From Halalkalicoccus jeotgali B3 (GTDB lineage Archaea; Halobacteriota; Halobacteria; Halobacteriales; Halalkalicoccaceae), in NCBI RefSeq assembly GCF_000196895.1, contig NC_014299.1, forward strand, positions 1 to 64,000: DNA of 64,000 nucleotides, read 5' to 3'. The position numbers were made by a program, and so were the translations under genes. How positions within the stretch are numbered: position 1 is the stretch's first letter; the number at the start of each line of letters is the position of its first letter. This document shows, in pieces, positions 17,347 through 26,696 of this stretch. The notes under the pieces are model-generated. The model was not told the origin of the DNA, did no database searches, and saw only the letters and a program-made list of their open reading frames with translations.

Positions 17347-17441
17347 TCTCCGCTCCCGAAGACTACACCGAGCGCCGCGAGTGCGTGCTCGCACGAATCG
17401 GCCACCCGCTGGCCGACGGGGACGGGGTGATCGCCCGATGA
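17343..17441 (+). CDS. 32-aa coupled micro-protein
   Basis: The frame begins ISAPEDYTERRECVLARIG after Met and is linked by ATGA overlaps at both ends, to the genes at 16894 and 17438. Double coupling and halophile-like composition support translation. No domain is recognised. Confidence 0.5.
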   Translation: MISAPEDYTERRECVLARIGHPLADGDGVIAR

Positions 17442-18109
17442 ACGAGACTAGCGACGAGGAAATGAATATCCCCGACACAGAGGAGCGAATGGTCCAAGTC
17501 GCCGTCGAAGTCCCCGAGTCCGTTCGCGACGGGGCAAAGGCCAAACTCCCTTATGGGGGAATGAGTCAAGTAATTCGAGAGGAATTGAACCGTGTGGCCT
17601 TCGGCGAAGAAATGGGACAGCGTTCGCGGCTTGAATCCCGGCTCGAGGACGTTCGGGAAGAACGGGATAAGCTACAGCGAGAACGCCGGGAGTTGAACGC
17701 GAAGCTAGAGAATCTCGAGGACCAAGCCAAAGACATCGAGCGGAAGTTAGACGACCTCACGACCCAAGAGGACCGGTATGAGGCCAAACTCGAGAGTCTC
17801 GAATACAACATCCGTATCGAAGGGAGGAATCTCTTCGCCGACCACGGCCAAGTTGAGAGTATCGCAGCAGAAGCCGGGAAAAGCCCCGAAGGCGTTATTA
17901 AGGACTTGAAACACCGCAACCCAGACGTCCCCGACGAAGCCTTTCTTAGTGGCTTGGACGGTGGCGGTGGATTCTCGCCACCGGACAAAAACCCCAAGAG
18001 CTCACTGAAGAGTGCTAAGAACATCGGCTACGGCAAGGACGGCGAGATGCGACCACTCGAGGAGAGGGAAGAGAAGTACCGTCCACGAGACCCCGACGCG
18101 GACAACTAA
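17438..18109 (+). CDS. RHH-like protein with long coiled coil
   Basis: A 223-aa protein. Residues ~17-50 resemble an RHH-type DNA-binding start (VQVAVEVPESVRDGAKAKLP then GGMSQVIREELNRV). Residues ~55-135 are a continuous coiled coil rich in Glu, Arg and Lys. The C-terminal ~85 residues are polar, with a GLDGGGGFSPPDKNPKSS linker. The plan is that of haloarchaeal plasmid regulators or accessory partition/mobilisation proteins. It is the third gene of a coupled operon (16894-17346, 17343-17441, this). Confidence 0.65.
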   Translation: MNETSDEEMNIPDTEERMVQVAVEVPESVRDGAKAKLPYGGMSQVIREELNRVAFGEEMGQRSRLESRLEDVREERDKLQRERRELNAKLENLEDQAKDIERKLDDLTTQEDRYEAKLESLEYNIRIEGRNLFADHGQVESIAAEAGKSPEGVIKDLKHRNPDVPDEAFLSGLDGGGGFSPPDKNPKSSLKSAKNIGYGKDGEMRPLEEREEKYRPRDPDADN

Positions 18110-18998
18110 CACGACCGGGCGGTTCGTCCTTTTACTATTTGATTGACACGGATGGGAGAGAGGTCAGCACGACTTCTTCTACTTCTAGATCTAGATTTGA
18201 GATCTAGATCTAGATCTACTCTACTACTACTACTACTACTACTAGACTACAACAACAACAACAACGCAACAGCAACGCACCGCGTGGGTTGTTGGGGCCG
18301 CTCCCGCGTGGTTTCACCGGTTCTGTCGTGGTTGGGTGGTTCTTTCCCGCCCCCGTCCTGTCGTGGTTCATTCGGTTCTGTCGACACGTCTTGTTTCTGT
18401 GGCGGGCCGTTTTCATATTCATATTCTTCAATTCGTGTTTTTCATTCCAAATTCGCCCACCGAATCGCAAGGCTGCGGTCGAACGGCGATGTGAGTAGTC
18501 CCGCATCGAGGGTCAGGACGAGCGGACACCGCGAAATAGAGCCCACCGACGGGTGGGTTTGCATGGGTTTGTTTTGTTCCACCGCCATCGTCCTTTGGCA
18601 TGATGAGGGTCGAGCGCACGCGCGCCTGAACTGACAGCGCGAAGGGGGAGAATGAGGGACGGCGTCGGGGTGGCGCTGTCAGTAACGGGTCAGTCGTCCG
18701 CTTCGTGTCTCGATTCCAAGAGTCGATTTCTTTGGTGGCTCATCCCTTCGGCAGGCGGTCCTCTCGTACTTGCGGTTGGTGTAAGCGTCCGCCGGCCGGG
18801 AGGATGGTCGCAGCCGCCGACTGAGCGCAGCGAAGGAGGCGGTGAGGACAGGCGCGCAGCGCAGCGAGCACCGCCTCGTTCCGGACAGGCCGGCGGTTCC
18901 GATAACGGTGGTTTCACCACGTCTCAGAACCGACTGTTTGTAGTGCCTGATTGCGGTGGCCAAGATTTGAGCGAACACAGTCGAATGAACAGAGAACG
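18110..18998. other. 889-bp non-coding region with hairpins (possible origin or transfer region)
   Basis: No halophile-like gene is seen; all frames have wrong composition. It holds a simple-repeat tract (18182-18270), an 11-bp perfect inverted repeat ACTGACAGCGC (18630-18640) / GCGCTGTCAGT (18673-18683), a second hairpin near 18836-18877 (GAGGCGGT / ACCGCCTC), and repeated CTGTCGTGGTT words near 18322 and 18359. Such a region before a conjugation-like module could be an origin of replication or transfer. Confidence 0.5.
18182..18270. repeat. Simple-sequence tract (AGATCT/TCTAGA, CTA and CAA repeats)
   Basis: Repeated TCTAGA/AGATCT hexamers at ~18185-18216 are followed by seven or more CTA trinucleotides (~18222-18245) and then CAA repeats (~18247-18264). 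The change from CTA to CAA units makes an unusual purine/pyrimidine-asymmetric tract. Confidence 0.9.
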
Positions 18999-19580
18999 AT
19001 GAAACGGAGAGGCATGACCGCTGGAATAGCGACGACAGTTGGCGTGGCCGTAACGGGTGCAACGACATGGGTACTCATGGGCGAGGACGGCAACAATGAG
19101 AAGGGATCTGAGTCCACTCCTAAGAGCGATCACAATACGACGGGGAATGATATCGACGAGGACGGGGAGGCACCGGAGGCCAGCAAGGAGGACGTGCAGA
19201 ATCAAAGCGAACAGTCGAAGGCAGCGAACCCAGAACCGGACCCGCAGGGACCGGAGACAAACGAATCAGCGATCAACGAGAGTGCGGCGACCGAAGAACC
19301 AACGAGCGACGACGTGGCGATCTCGGGAACGGAGCTTACAACGGAAACGAACGCAGCGACAGTGACCGGAACAGCGACGAATGAGGCCGACGAGCCGCTC
19401 ACGCTAGACCTTGAGGTTCAGTTCCTCCAGGAGGGCGAGCAACTCGGGAGGCCCGCACTTGGTGGGACGACAGGATTAGCGCCGGGCGACGAATGGGATT
19501 TCTCGATTACGGCGAGGGGGAGCGGGGCTGGCGAGGCCACGGATTACGAGATCGCGACGTATGTCCGAACTCAGGGCTGA
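18999..19580 (+). CDS. Exported FxLYD-like protein
   Basis: A 193-aa protein. It starts KRRGMTAGIATTVGVAVTGA, a signal or membrane anchor segment (~7-27). A very acidic Asp/Glu/Asn/Ser-rich spacer (~30-105) follows, then a beta-sandwich-like domain (~105-190) of FxLYD type with TVTGTATNEADEPLTLDLEV. Such proteins sit on the outer cell face. It stands at the head of the conjugation-like region and is convergent with the Tat-lipoprotein gene, overlapping its end by 10 bp. A cell-contact role is possible but only inferred. Confidence 0.65.
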   Translation: MKRRGMTAGIATTVGVAVTGATTWVLMGEDGNNEKGSESTPKSDHNTTGNDIDEDGEAPEASKEDVQNQSEQSKAANPEPDPQGPETNESAINESAATEEPTSDDVAISGTELTTETNAATVTGTATNEADEPLTLDLEVQFLQEGEQLGRPALGGTTGLAPGDEWDFSITARGSGAGEATDYEIATYVRTQG

Positions 19581-20857
19581 CCGACAGGGAAGTTCGCGGT
19601 AAGTCCGAACTGATTGTTCTTGCTCTCCCAGCGGGCGAGTCCGAACTGATTAGTCTCGGCGTGGCGTGGGAGGAGTCCCTGCGAGAACGCACTGTCCGGC
19701 GAATCATGGACGAATCGACAGCCGGCGACTTGCACGCCTTGAGCCGGCAGCCCGCCGATTGAGATCGCGGAGGTCTGCTCTCCGGCGAACGGATTCCCTC
19801 CCGCTGACAGCGAGCCACTTTCCGTACTGGCGATGTCGATTACATGGGAGAACGCGACCGTGCAGTTGAGTACCCGCATGAGACCGCCTGAGCGGTAGCG
19901 ATACTCGTAGTCGTCGGGGTTAGTTGTCCCGCCGATATTCTCGGCGAGATTGTGCATATCGATGGGAAAGAGCGAGCCTGCGGGCCCGAAAAAGCAGCCT
20001 GAGAGGGTATATCCACAATCCGGATACCCCTCGCCAGCGACCATATGTCGGCAGCCGTTGAAGTAACTCCGTTCACAAACGGGATGGCCTGTGTTGACTT
20101 CAAGTCCGTAGCCGTAGCCACTGAGACCACAGTCATGGATTGAAGAGTTCTGGATTCGAGGATGGGATTGGTCCCGCTCTCGACCCCAGCTGCGGGGGCA
20201 GTTGACTGAGATCGCTTGCGTGCTCCAGCCGAAGATCTCGCAGTTGTCGATCCGAACGTTCCCCGAGGTGATACTGATCCCGCGAGAGTGGCGTTGTGAG
20301 CGATACTCCTCACGATCCGGGGCCGGTCCGCTCCCGAACGGGATGTAGCCCGGATAGAGTGGGTGCTCCCATGTCGCGCTTGTGGGACCGCGATAGCGTA
20401 CGCCAGTCATGCGACTGTTCGCGCCGAGCTCGAGGACGCCGTCGACGGGACCGCCACGGTAGGCTTCTGAGGTCCCGCCCATCGTGTTACTGTAGATGAG
20501 GCCGCCGGGATGGTTGACTGATCGACTGGATGCTATCACGGCATTAGTGACGACCCGAGACCGGCCAGAGTAGTTGATAGCAGCGTCTGCGGGGATCCAC
20601 ACGATCGAGGGGTTCTCGTGGGTGGCCTCGTCGAGAGCAGCATCGAATTGGTCGGGTGAGCGTACGACATGAGTGGCGTCTTCGCGGGAGACGTCCGGTT
20701 GCTCGTAGGCGAAGCCCGACCCGACGCCACCGGAGCTAACGTTTCCGCTGTCTGATCCACTCGTCGAGTAGTAACACCCGGCGAGTGAGCCGGCGACGGC
20801 GAGCCCGGCGGTACCGCGAAGAAAGCCACGTCTCGAAAGGGTAGATAAATCGGTCAT
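19571..20857 (-). CDS. Tat-exported lipoprotein with right-handed beta-helix
   Basis: A 428-aa protein. The twin-arginine signal SRRGFLRG (residues 8-15) is followed by a hydrophobic stretch and the lipobox LAGC with Cys at ~28, so it is exported folded and lipid-anchored. The mature part resembles parallel beta-helix repeats (GISITSGNVRIDNCEIFG, then IQNSSIHDCGLSGYGYGLEV), seen in polysaccharide-binding or tail-spike-like proteins. It is third in a minus-strand operon behind a winged-helix and a membrane protein and may be surface-displayed during cell contact. The start at 20857 puts the RR motif at its normal place. Confidence 0.8.
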   Translation of the reverse strand: MTDLSTLSRRGFLRGTAGLAVAGSLAGCYYSTSGSDSGNVSSGGVGSGFAYEQPDVSREDATHVVRSPDQFDAALDEATHENPSIVWIPADAAINYSGRSRVVTNAVIASSRSVNHPGGLIYSNTMGGTSEAYRGGPVDGVLELGANSRMTGVRYRGPTSATWEHPLYPGYIPFGSGPAPDREEYRSQRHSRGISITSGNVRIDNCEIFGWSTQAISVNCPRSWGRERDQSHPRIQNSSIHDCGLSGYGYGLEVNTGHPVCERSYFNGCRHMVAGEGYPDCGYTLSGCFFGPAGSLFPIDMHNLAENIGGTTNPDDYEYRYRSGGLMRVLNCTVAFSHVIDIASTESGSLSAGGNPFAGEQTSAISIGGLPAQGVQVAGCRFVHDSPDSAFSQGLLPRHAETNQFGLARWESKNNQFGLTANFPVGQP

Positions 20858-20871
20858 GAATAGAGGTGTGC

Positions 20872-21081
20872 TTATTTGATCGCGGCGATGATTCCAAGGG
20901 TCGCGAGTACCCACGCGCCGAAGATAGCAGTGAATGTCCCGCTGCTGGAGGCGGCAATGATGGGGCCGCGGAGACCCATCAGGATCGCCATGCTCACAAC
21001 GTAGATGATCAGCCCCACAACGACAAACCGCGCGAGGTTGAACAGTCGCCGGAGCAGGCCGGGGTTGCTCTCAGTGCTCAT
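20872..21081 (-). CDS. Small two-helix membrane protein
   Basis: A 69-aa protein with two predicted membrane helices (~17-37, VVVGLIIYVVSMAILMG, and ~47-67, TAIFGAWVLATLGIIAAI). It overlaps the upstream winged-helix gene by 11 bp and lies 14 bp before the lipoprotein gene, so the three form an operon. Function unknown. Confidence 0.7.
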   Translation of the reverse strand: MSTESNPGLLRRLFNLARFVVVGLIIYVVSMAILMGLRGPIIAASSSGTFTAIFGAWVLATLGIIAAIK

Positions 21082-21319
21082 CTGACTCCTCCCGCGGATC
21101 TGAGACGAATTTGTAGAATCCCCGTGTGACCTTCTTGAGCCAACCAGCGGACGTCAGTTGTCGGAGATAATACTCAATATTGCCCTTCTTAGTTTCTGTC
21201 ACCTCTCGGAGGTGGCGTGGGGTTGCGTACCCCCATGGACTGCCCTCATCCCGTCCCTCCTTGAACACATCAAGGATCCGGTCTTCCTCTTCTGAGGGTG
21301 TGTAATTTTCATTTACCAT
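21071..21319 (-). CDS. Winged-helix regulator
   Basis: An 82-aa protein; residues ~10-70 form a winged helix (DRILDVFKEGRDEG, ATPRHLREVTETKKGNIEYY, LTSAGWLKKVTRGFYKF). The start at 21319 is preferred over upstream in-frame ATGs because the TATA-type box (CTTATATG, ~21346-21353) sits 27 bp before it. It heads the minus-strand operon and lies opposite the pilin/VirB6/VirB4 operon, so it may control both. Confidence 0.75.
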   Translation of the reverse strand: MVNENYTPSEEEDRILDVFKEGRDEGSPWGYATPRHLREVTETKKGNIEYYLRQLTSAGWLKKVTRGFYKFVSDPREESDEH

Positions 21320-21478
21320 TGCGCTTTTTGTTTGCATCCGGACTAACATATAAGATTCTTCTGCTATTGTGTTATGAGATTCACTATTGTATCGCATGTC
21401 TATTCCGACTGCTATTCAACATACGTATTTACTATTCAATACAAAGTAGTTAAGTGCTTGGGTTTAATTGATGTAATC

Positions 21479-21961
21479 ATGGTACCACGCCAGCGAAATG
21501 ACGGTGAAAATCGACTGTACGATACCATCCGCGAGAACGTCTTACCATCCTCTGAGACCCCCATTCGGTCGGCACTCGAGGAGACGTCAATAGTCCTCTC
21601 GACGACCGCCGTGGTGATGACGATGCTTGCGAGCCCTGCCGCGGCACAGACCCAAGAACTCGGAAACGCCCTCTGTGGGTCCGGCGCGGGCTGGGTCGTA
21701 ACGGCGGCTGGGATCCTCGCAGCGGTGTATCTCACCGGCAAAGGGATGATCCGCGGGATTGGGGCGATCGACGACGCGGGTTCGATCGACGACAGCAAGC
21801 GCGATATGGCTCGTCAGGAGGCGAAGGGGGCAGGCGCGTCGATGTTCGGCGGCCTCGTCGGCGTCCCATTCGTCGGGGCAATGCTTGGTCAACTGCTTCC
21901 CGAGAGCTTCGGTTGCATCGGCTTCGAGCTGAACCTTCTGATCGTCACGCTCCCGTTCTAA
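21479..21961 (+). CDS. VirB2/TrbC-like pilin candidate
   Basis: A 160-aa protein with a cytoplasmic lead (~1-38), a hydrophobic signal (~39-53), and a cleavage-like site ASPAAAQTQ. Two more membrane segments follow (GWVVTAAGILAAVYLTGKGM and GASMFGGLVGVPFVGAMLGQ). Signal plus two helices separated by a short polar loop is the plan of VirB2/TrbC pilins, although 160 aa is on the long side. It opens the operon that continues with VirB6-like and VirB4-like genes, which supports the call more than its own sequence does. Confidence 0.6.
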   Translation: MVPRQRNDGENRLYDTIRENVLPSSETPIRSALEETSIVLSTTAVVMTMLASPAAAQTQELGNALCGSGAGWVVTAAGILAAVYLTGKGMIRGIGAIDDAGSIDDSKRDMARQEAKGAGASMFGGLVGVPFVGAMLGQLLPESFGCIGFELNLLIVTLPF

Positions 21962-21981
21962 GCCTCACGAGGGTCTGATTC

Positions 21982-23415
21982 GTGAGAAATTGGGTTCGGG
22001 TTGCTATTGTCGCCGTTCTCGTCCTTTCGAGTGTTGGGGCTCCAGCACTCGGCCAGCCGATCATCGGCAATGAGACGGATAATAGCACGAGTGAGACGCC
22101 GAATAGTACAGACATTAACGGCTCAGTCGGTAATAGTACCACCGGCAACGGTACGACCGCGAGCGACGGATCCGGTGGCGGCATACTCGGTGGTGGCGGG
22201 CTCATGCCGTCGGTCCCCGGTCCGGGTGATTGGCTTGAGGGGGCAATTGAATGGATTTGGGCGGATATCCAAGATGGCGTCGCGGGCTACGCTGACGAAC
22301 TCAACGCCGCTTTCGTCGGGATCGCGGCGCCTGGAGAACCGACCTCGCCGAGCTCGTGGATCATGCCGACGGGCATGTGGAACGTCCCGGCGGCGTTCTA
22401 CGTAGCCGCCACGTCCATGTCCGCCCCGTTGTGGGCCGCTGGCCTGATCTACATGTTCGACATCAAGAGTCGGCAGAAGCAGCGGGAGATCCTTCGGACG
22501 CTCATTTACTCCGCGTTCGCGACGCTGACCGGGATGGTCCTACTCGGCCTGTACTTCAATGGGATCAACACCATCTCGACGGCGATCGCGCCGGGTGGTA
22601 ACGAGTTCGTCCAGAATGGGAGCGGGATCGTCCAGCTGGGGCTCGGTCACATCGTCGTTCTCGTCCTTATGGCGATCAACGCGGGTGTGGTGATCGTCGG
22701 CGGGCTCATCATGTACGGGATCTACATGCTCCCGCTCGTCTTGTTCGCGTTCTTCCCCTTTATCGTAGCGAGCAAGGCCGTCCCGGTCAAACCCCTGCAG
22801 TCGACGGCGAACCTTGGACTGACAGCGCTGGGTATGCTTCCGCTGCTCAGGATCATTCAGTCGCTTCTCCTGCGGCTCGCGGACATGATGATATGGGACG
22901 CAGTGGGACTTGGCACCCAGATTGCGAGCCTCCTGGGAACGGCGATCATTCTCGCGTTCGCGTTGCTCGGCCTTCCGTGGATCTTTTTTAAAAATATTGA
23001 GACGGCGTCGGGGCTCGCTCTCTCAACGATCACGGTCAAGAAGGCCAACCGTGGGGCGTCGACAGCGAACAATGCGGCCACGTCCGCCGGTTCGCGCGCA
23101 AAGAGTCGCCTCAAGTCGGCCGCTGCTCCCTACGCGACCAAGGCGCGGTCGACGGCGAACCAGACGGCAGCGAACGCGAAGCAACGAGCAGGGAGCCGGA
23201 TGGGCGGGGCAATGCTAACGGCGAAGTTCGGCCGCCCCGGCTCCTCTTGTTCCAAGCGGTCTACGGGCACATCTCCGTCGTCCACATCTCAGGGTTCGGC
23301 GTCGAAGACGACCAATAGTGAGGCGAACTCCTCGAGGACGGCCCGGAATCGAGCGATCAATCGGCAGCGCAGAGATGCGGTCAAACGACGACGCAGATCG
23401 CGGAGTGATGACTAA
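21982..23415 (+). CDS. VirB6/TrbL-like polytopic membrane protein
   Basis: A 477-aa protein from a GTG start. It has a signal peptide (~5-24), a Gly/Ser/Thr/Asn-rich extracellular stretch with many N-x-S/T sites (~25-70), and at least six hydrophobic helices (~135-340), including HIVVLVLMAINAGVVIVGGL and TAIILAFALLGLPWIFF. A basic Ser/Ala/Arg-rich cytoplasmic tail (~350-477) ends it. This matches VirB6/TrbL channel proteins of type IV secretion systems, which form the inner-membrane pore. It sits between the pilin and VirB4-like genes with small gaps. Confidence 0.7.
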   Translation: MRNWVRVAIVAVLVLSSVGAPALGQPIIGNETDNSTSETPNSTDINGSVGNSTTGNGTTASDGSGGGILGGGGLMPSVPGPGDWLEGAIEWIWADIQDGVAGYADELNAAFVGIAAPGEPTSPSSWIMPTGMWNVPAAFYVAATSMSAPLWAAGLIYMFDIKSRQKQREILRTLIYSAFATLTGMVLLGLYFNGINTISTAIAPGGNEFVQNGSGIVQLGLGHIVVLVLMAINAGVVIVGGLIMYGIYMLPLVLFAFFPFIVASKAVPVKPLQSTANLGLTALGMLPLLRIIQSLLLRLADMMIWDAVGLGTQIASLLGTAIILAFALLGLPWIFFKNIETASGLALSTITVKKANRGASTANNAATSAGSRAKSRLKSAAAPYATKARSTANQTAANAKQRAGSRMGGAMLTAKFGRPGSSCSKRSTGTSPSSTSQGSASKTTNSEANSSRTARNRAINRQRRDAVKRRRRSRSDD

Positions 23416-23417
23416 CA

Positions 23418-26400
23418 ATGGCTGACACGAACGACATTCGAGGCGAACAGACTCGAGAGAAAGACCCGACGCAACTGTCCTTGCCGGACATCGACGCGAG
23501 CATCCCGATCGTGAGCCGGTTCACGCTCGACGATATTCTCTTCCTCGCCCCGGCGTTCGGCGTGACCGCCTTCGGTGGCGTTCTCGTCGCGCTCGGCGCA
23601 CCACTAGCGGTCATGATCCCGACGACTATTATTGGCCTCGTTGCTGGGCTCGGCGGGGCTGGCGTGGTCCTGCTCACCCACGAATACACATCGCCATCAG
23701 AGCGCCTCACCGAGTGGCGGCGATACCTCGGTATGCGCCGCCAGATGCCTGTTAGCGACACCGTGGCCGAGCGGTTCGACCACCACGGTGTCCGCCGTAT
23801 CTTCGACGACGGGACCGCTGAAATGGATGATGGGACACTTGTCGGCCTCGTTCGCGTCGACCCGCGGACCACGGCGAACATGACCTACGGCGAGCTCGAT
23901 TCGCTCGTCGCGACCCTCTCGCGGAACATCGACCAGCGGGTCAAAGACTTCGACTTTAGCTACTACTCGACGACGCGAGACCACGATCTGGAGGAGACGA
24001 TCGGCACATACAACGAGCGGGCCTACAGTGGCGTTCTCGACCGGGCGGCGGGCTACATGGGTGAGTTCATGCGCGGAGTTGTCGAGTGGTTCGAGGAGGT
24101 TGATGAGCCGGCAGAGGACCCCCGAGAGATGCATCACTACGTCACGACGTGCGTTGCTCCCGACGACGTTCACGTTCGCGATTCGGACGACGATTCGGGC
24201 TTCCAGCGTCGGAAGGCCCAGCAGCGCGAGATGTACGACCGGCTCGACACGCTCGAATCCAAGATGTTCGCGGGCGTGACAGGCGTCGCGACGGAGTGTG
24301 TGAGCGCCGAAGAACACGCGGAGGTTCTCCTCGCGTACTGGACCGGCGAGCAGCACGAGCCGGATGAACGCCTTGAGCGGAAGTTCAACCGCAGTGAGGA
24401 CGGCCCGAGTGTGTGGCCCGATGCCCGGTTGTTCAAGGCCGGCGACGAGGAGAGTGGGACCGTCGACGACCTCGGAAGCGAGGCGGCCCGTGACCGACTC
24501 CAGACGGGTCTCTCTCAGGATCGCGAGGAGTTCGTCGGATCGGATATGGCACTCGCCGGGTCGCACTTCGACGCGAAGAAAAGCTACGTTGAGGTCGGCG
24601 AGCAGTACGCGGCGACCCTCTGGATCGCGGACTACCCGACGGACATCGAGAGCAACTTTCTGAAGCCGCTGTACGCGATGGACCGCGTCGACGGCGTGGA
24701 TCTCGACATTACGATCGACGCGACAGCAGTCGACAAGAAGCAAGCACAAGAGGAACTCCAGGACGGCGAGGCGAACATCAACGCTAAGTCGGGCGAGCAG
24801 TCCCGGATCGAATCGCGGGGGACCCGAGAAGGTGGGAACGTCTACGAGGATGCCGGAGAGTTGCTTCGCAACACGAACGCACAAGCGTGGGACATCTCGA
24901 TGTACGTCACGGTTCGTGCCGGTCCACGGGCCGCTCTCGGCCTCGCAGAGAGTGAGCATCGAGACTTCGACAGTTGGGACGCAGCGAAGATGGGCGCGCT
25001 CCAAGAGGGGATCGCCGACGTGAAAGAGATCCTCGAATCCTCGCCGGTCGAGGCGACTGTCCTTCGCCCGTCGCGGATGCAACGCGAGTTGTTCGCTTCG
25101 TGCTCGCCGAACAAGGGCAACGTGTTCAACGACGTCCTGAGCGACGATTCGGATCCCGGCATGGTCGAGAGGCGACTCTCGACGCTCCTCGGGGACGCGG
25201 GAACCAGTGGACCGAAGCAAAAGCGCGTTCTCGGTGGGTTCCTCGGTGCGGCGTTCCCGCCGTGTACGGCGACGATCAACGAGGACGGCGGGCTCAACTG
25301 GGGCCGGGACGTTGAGACGGGGCTCCCGTTCCGAACGAATCCGGCGGAGCGTGGCTCCTCGCCGCACATGATCACGCTTGGGATCACCCGGTCGGGCAAA
25401 ACCTACGGTGCAAGCTCGGCAGCGAGCGCGTGGTACGCTGAGAGCGACGACCGGACGCTGATAGTCTGTGATACGCAGGGTGGCTTTACGGGGCTCACAC
25501 AGATGCTCGGCGGCGAGCACATCGTGATTGAGGGCGACAAGACGATCAATCCGCTCGACGTCCAAGCCCCGCCGGAAGGGAATCAAGACATCGACGCCTA
25601 CCGGATGAGTGTCGACCTCGCGACGAACTTCTTTAAGAGTATCCTCGAATCTCAGGGCGTCGACGCCTCGGAGTATCACACGATCATCGAGGACGGCATC
25701 GAGCGGACGTATCGCGACCACGGAATTTCACCGGGCAACGTCGAAAGCGACGAGAATCCAACCGTGAGCGACCTCTTGACGACGTGGGAAGACATGGGGG
25801 AGAACCCCGGTGACTACACTGTTAGTAGTGCGGACTCCGAGAGCGATGTTCGGGAAGACCGTGCGGCGGAACTCCTCGCGAAACTCTCGGGATTTTCCGA
25901 GAACGGAAAGTACCACAACTTGCTTGGCGAGACGTCGCTCGGGTTGATTGATACTGACGTGAGCATGGCCTATCTCGACCTCTCGCAGTTCAATAGCGAC
26001 ACCGACGCCGAGGAGTCGGCAATGATGAGTCTCGCCCAGTCGCAGGTCACGCAAAAGATCCGTCGGACGGAGGGGGAGGTCATGTTCCTCATCGACGAGG
26101 CTCACCAACTCCTCCACAATGACGCTCAGGTGTCATGGCTGCAAAAACAGTTCCGCGAGGTCGCTCGCTACGATGCGATAATGTGGCTGATGAGCCAGCA
26201 CCCGTCGGAGTTCGTCTCGAGCAACTCGTCGGATAGTAACGCCGACAAGAAACAGGCGCTCCTCGATCAGACGAGCTTCAAGCAGATCTACAACATGCCG
26301 ATGTCCACTACGGAGACTGAGGAGGCGATCCGGGAGATGGTCCCGAACGAGGCGATCGTCGATACGATCAAAAACGACCTCACTCCTGCTCGTGCGAACG

Positions 26401-26696
26401 CAGGGTATACGGAGTTCGTCTGTGGGGTCACGGACAACGATATCCCCGGCTGGCACCGGGTCCGTGCCGAGGCGTCGCCGCTTGAGGACTACGTGCTCAA
26501 CTACGACGCCGACGACCACGGCGAGTTCGATCGCTACATGAGCCGGTTCCTCAACGGGAGCGCGCTCGCGCCCGTTGAACAGCAATTCCACGAGGAGGAT
26601 GAACAGTCCGGCGAGCTCGAGGACGAGGACACGGCCGACGCGATCGCCGCTTCGCCCCTCACTGAAATGTACGCGAACGCGGAGGCTGACGACTGA
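23418..26696 (+). CDS. VirB4-like conjugation ATPase with N-terminal PrgI-like membrane segment
   Basis: A 1092-aa protein. Two membrane helices near the N-terminus (~41-59 and ~61-86) resemble a VirB3/PrgI module fused to the ATPase. The VirB4/TraC core follows: Walker A GITRSGKTYG (655-664) and Walker B FLIDEAHQLL (D893, E894), with MWLMSQHPSEF as the sensor segment. VirB4 ATPases are the hallmark motor of type IV secretion, driving pilus assembly and transfer. It starts 2 bp after the VirB6-like stop, so the three genes form one operon. The tail (~1065-1092) is acidic. Confidence 0.88.
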   Translation: MADTNDIRGEQTREKDPTQLSLPDIDASIPIVSRFTLDDILFLAPAFGVTAFGGVLVALGAPLAVMIPTTIIGLVAGLGGAGVVLLTHEYTSPSERLTEWRRYLGMRRQMPVSDTVAERFDHHGVRRIFDDGTAEMDDGTLVGLVRVDPRTTANMTYGELDSLVATLSRNIDQRVKDFDFSYYSTTRDHDLEETIGTYNERAYSGVLDRAAGYMGEFMRGVVEWFEEVDEPAEDPREMHHYVTTCVAPDDVHVRDSDDDSGFQRRKAQQREMYDRLDTLESKMFAGVTGVATECVSAEEHAEVLLAYWTGEQHEPDERLERKFNRSEDGPSVWPDARLFKAGDEESGTVDDLGSEAARDRLQTGLSQDREEFVGSDMALAGSHFDAKKSYVEVGEQYAATLWIADYPTDIESNFLKPLYAMDRVDGVDLDITIDATAVDKKQAQEELQDGEANINAKSGEQSRIESRGTREGGNVYEDAGELLRNTNAQAWDISMYVTVRAGPRAALGLAESEHRDFDSWDAAKMGALQEGIADVKEILESSPVEATVLRPSRMQRELFASCSPNKGNVFNDVLSDDSDPGMVERRLSTLLGDAGTSGPKQKRVLGGFLGAAFPPCTATINEDGGLNWGRDVETGLPFRTNPAERGSSPHMITLGITRSGKTYGASSAASAWYAESDDRTLIVCDTQGGFTGLTQMLGGEHIVIEGDKTINPLDVQAPPEGNQDIDAYRMSVDLATNFFKSILESQGVDASEYHTIIEDGIERTYRDHGISPGNVESDENPTVSDLLTTWEDMGENPGDYTVSSADSESDVREDRAAELLAKLSGFSENGKYHNLLGETSLGLIDTDVSMAYLDLSQFNSDTDAEESAMMSLAQSQVTQKIRRTEGEVMFLIDEAHQLLHNDAQVSWLQKQFREVARYDAIMWLMSQHPSEFVSSNSSDSNADKKQALLDQTSFKQIYNMPMSTTETEEAIREMVPNEAIVDTIKNDLTPARANAGYTEFVCGVTDNDIPGWHRVRAEASPLEDYVLNYDADDHGEFDRYMSRFLNGSALAPVEQQFHEEDEQSGELEDEDTADAIAASPLTEMYANAEADD

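Noticed and set aside
18143-18634. 163-aa plus frame over the simple repeats
   Set aside because: Leu/Ser/Arg repeats come from the CTA tract; not protein-like.
23697-25721. 674-aa minus-strand frame opposite the VirB4-like gene
   Set aside because: Antisense shadow: Arg/Val/Leu-rich, no motif, while the plus strand has clear Walker motifs.
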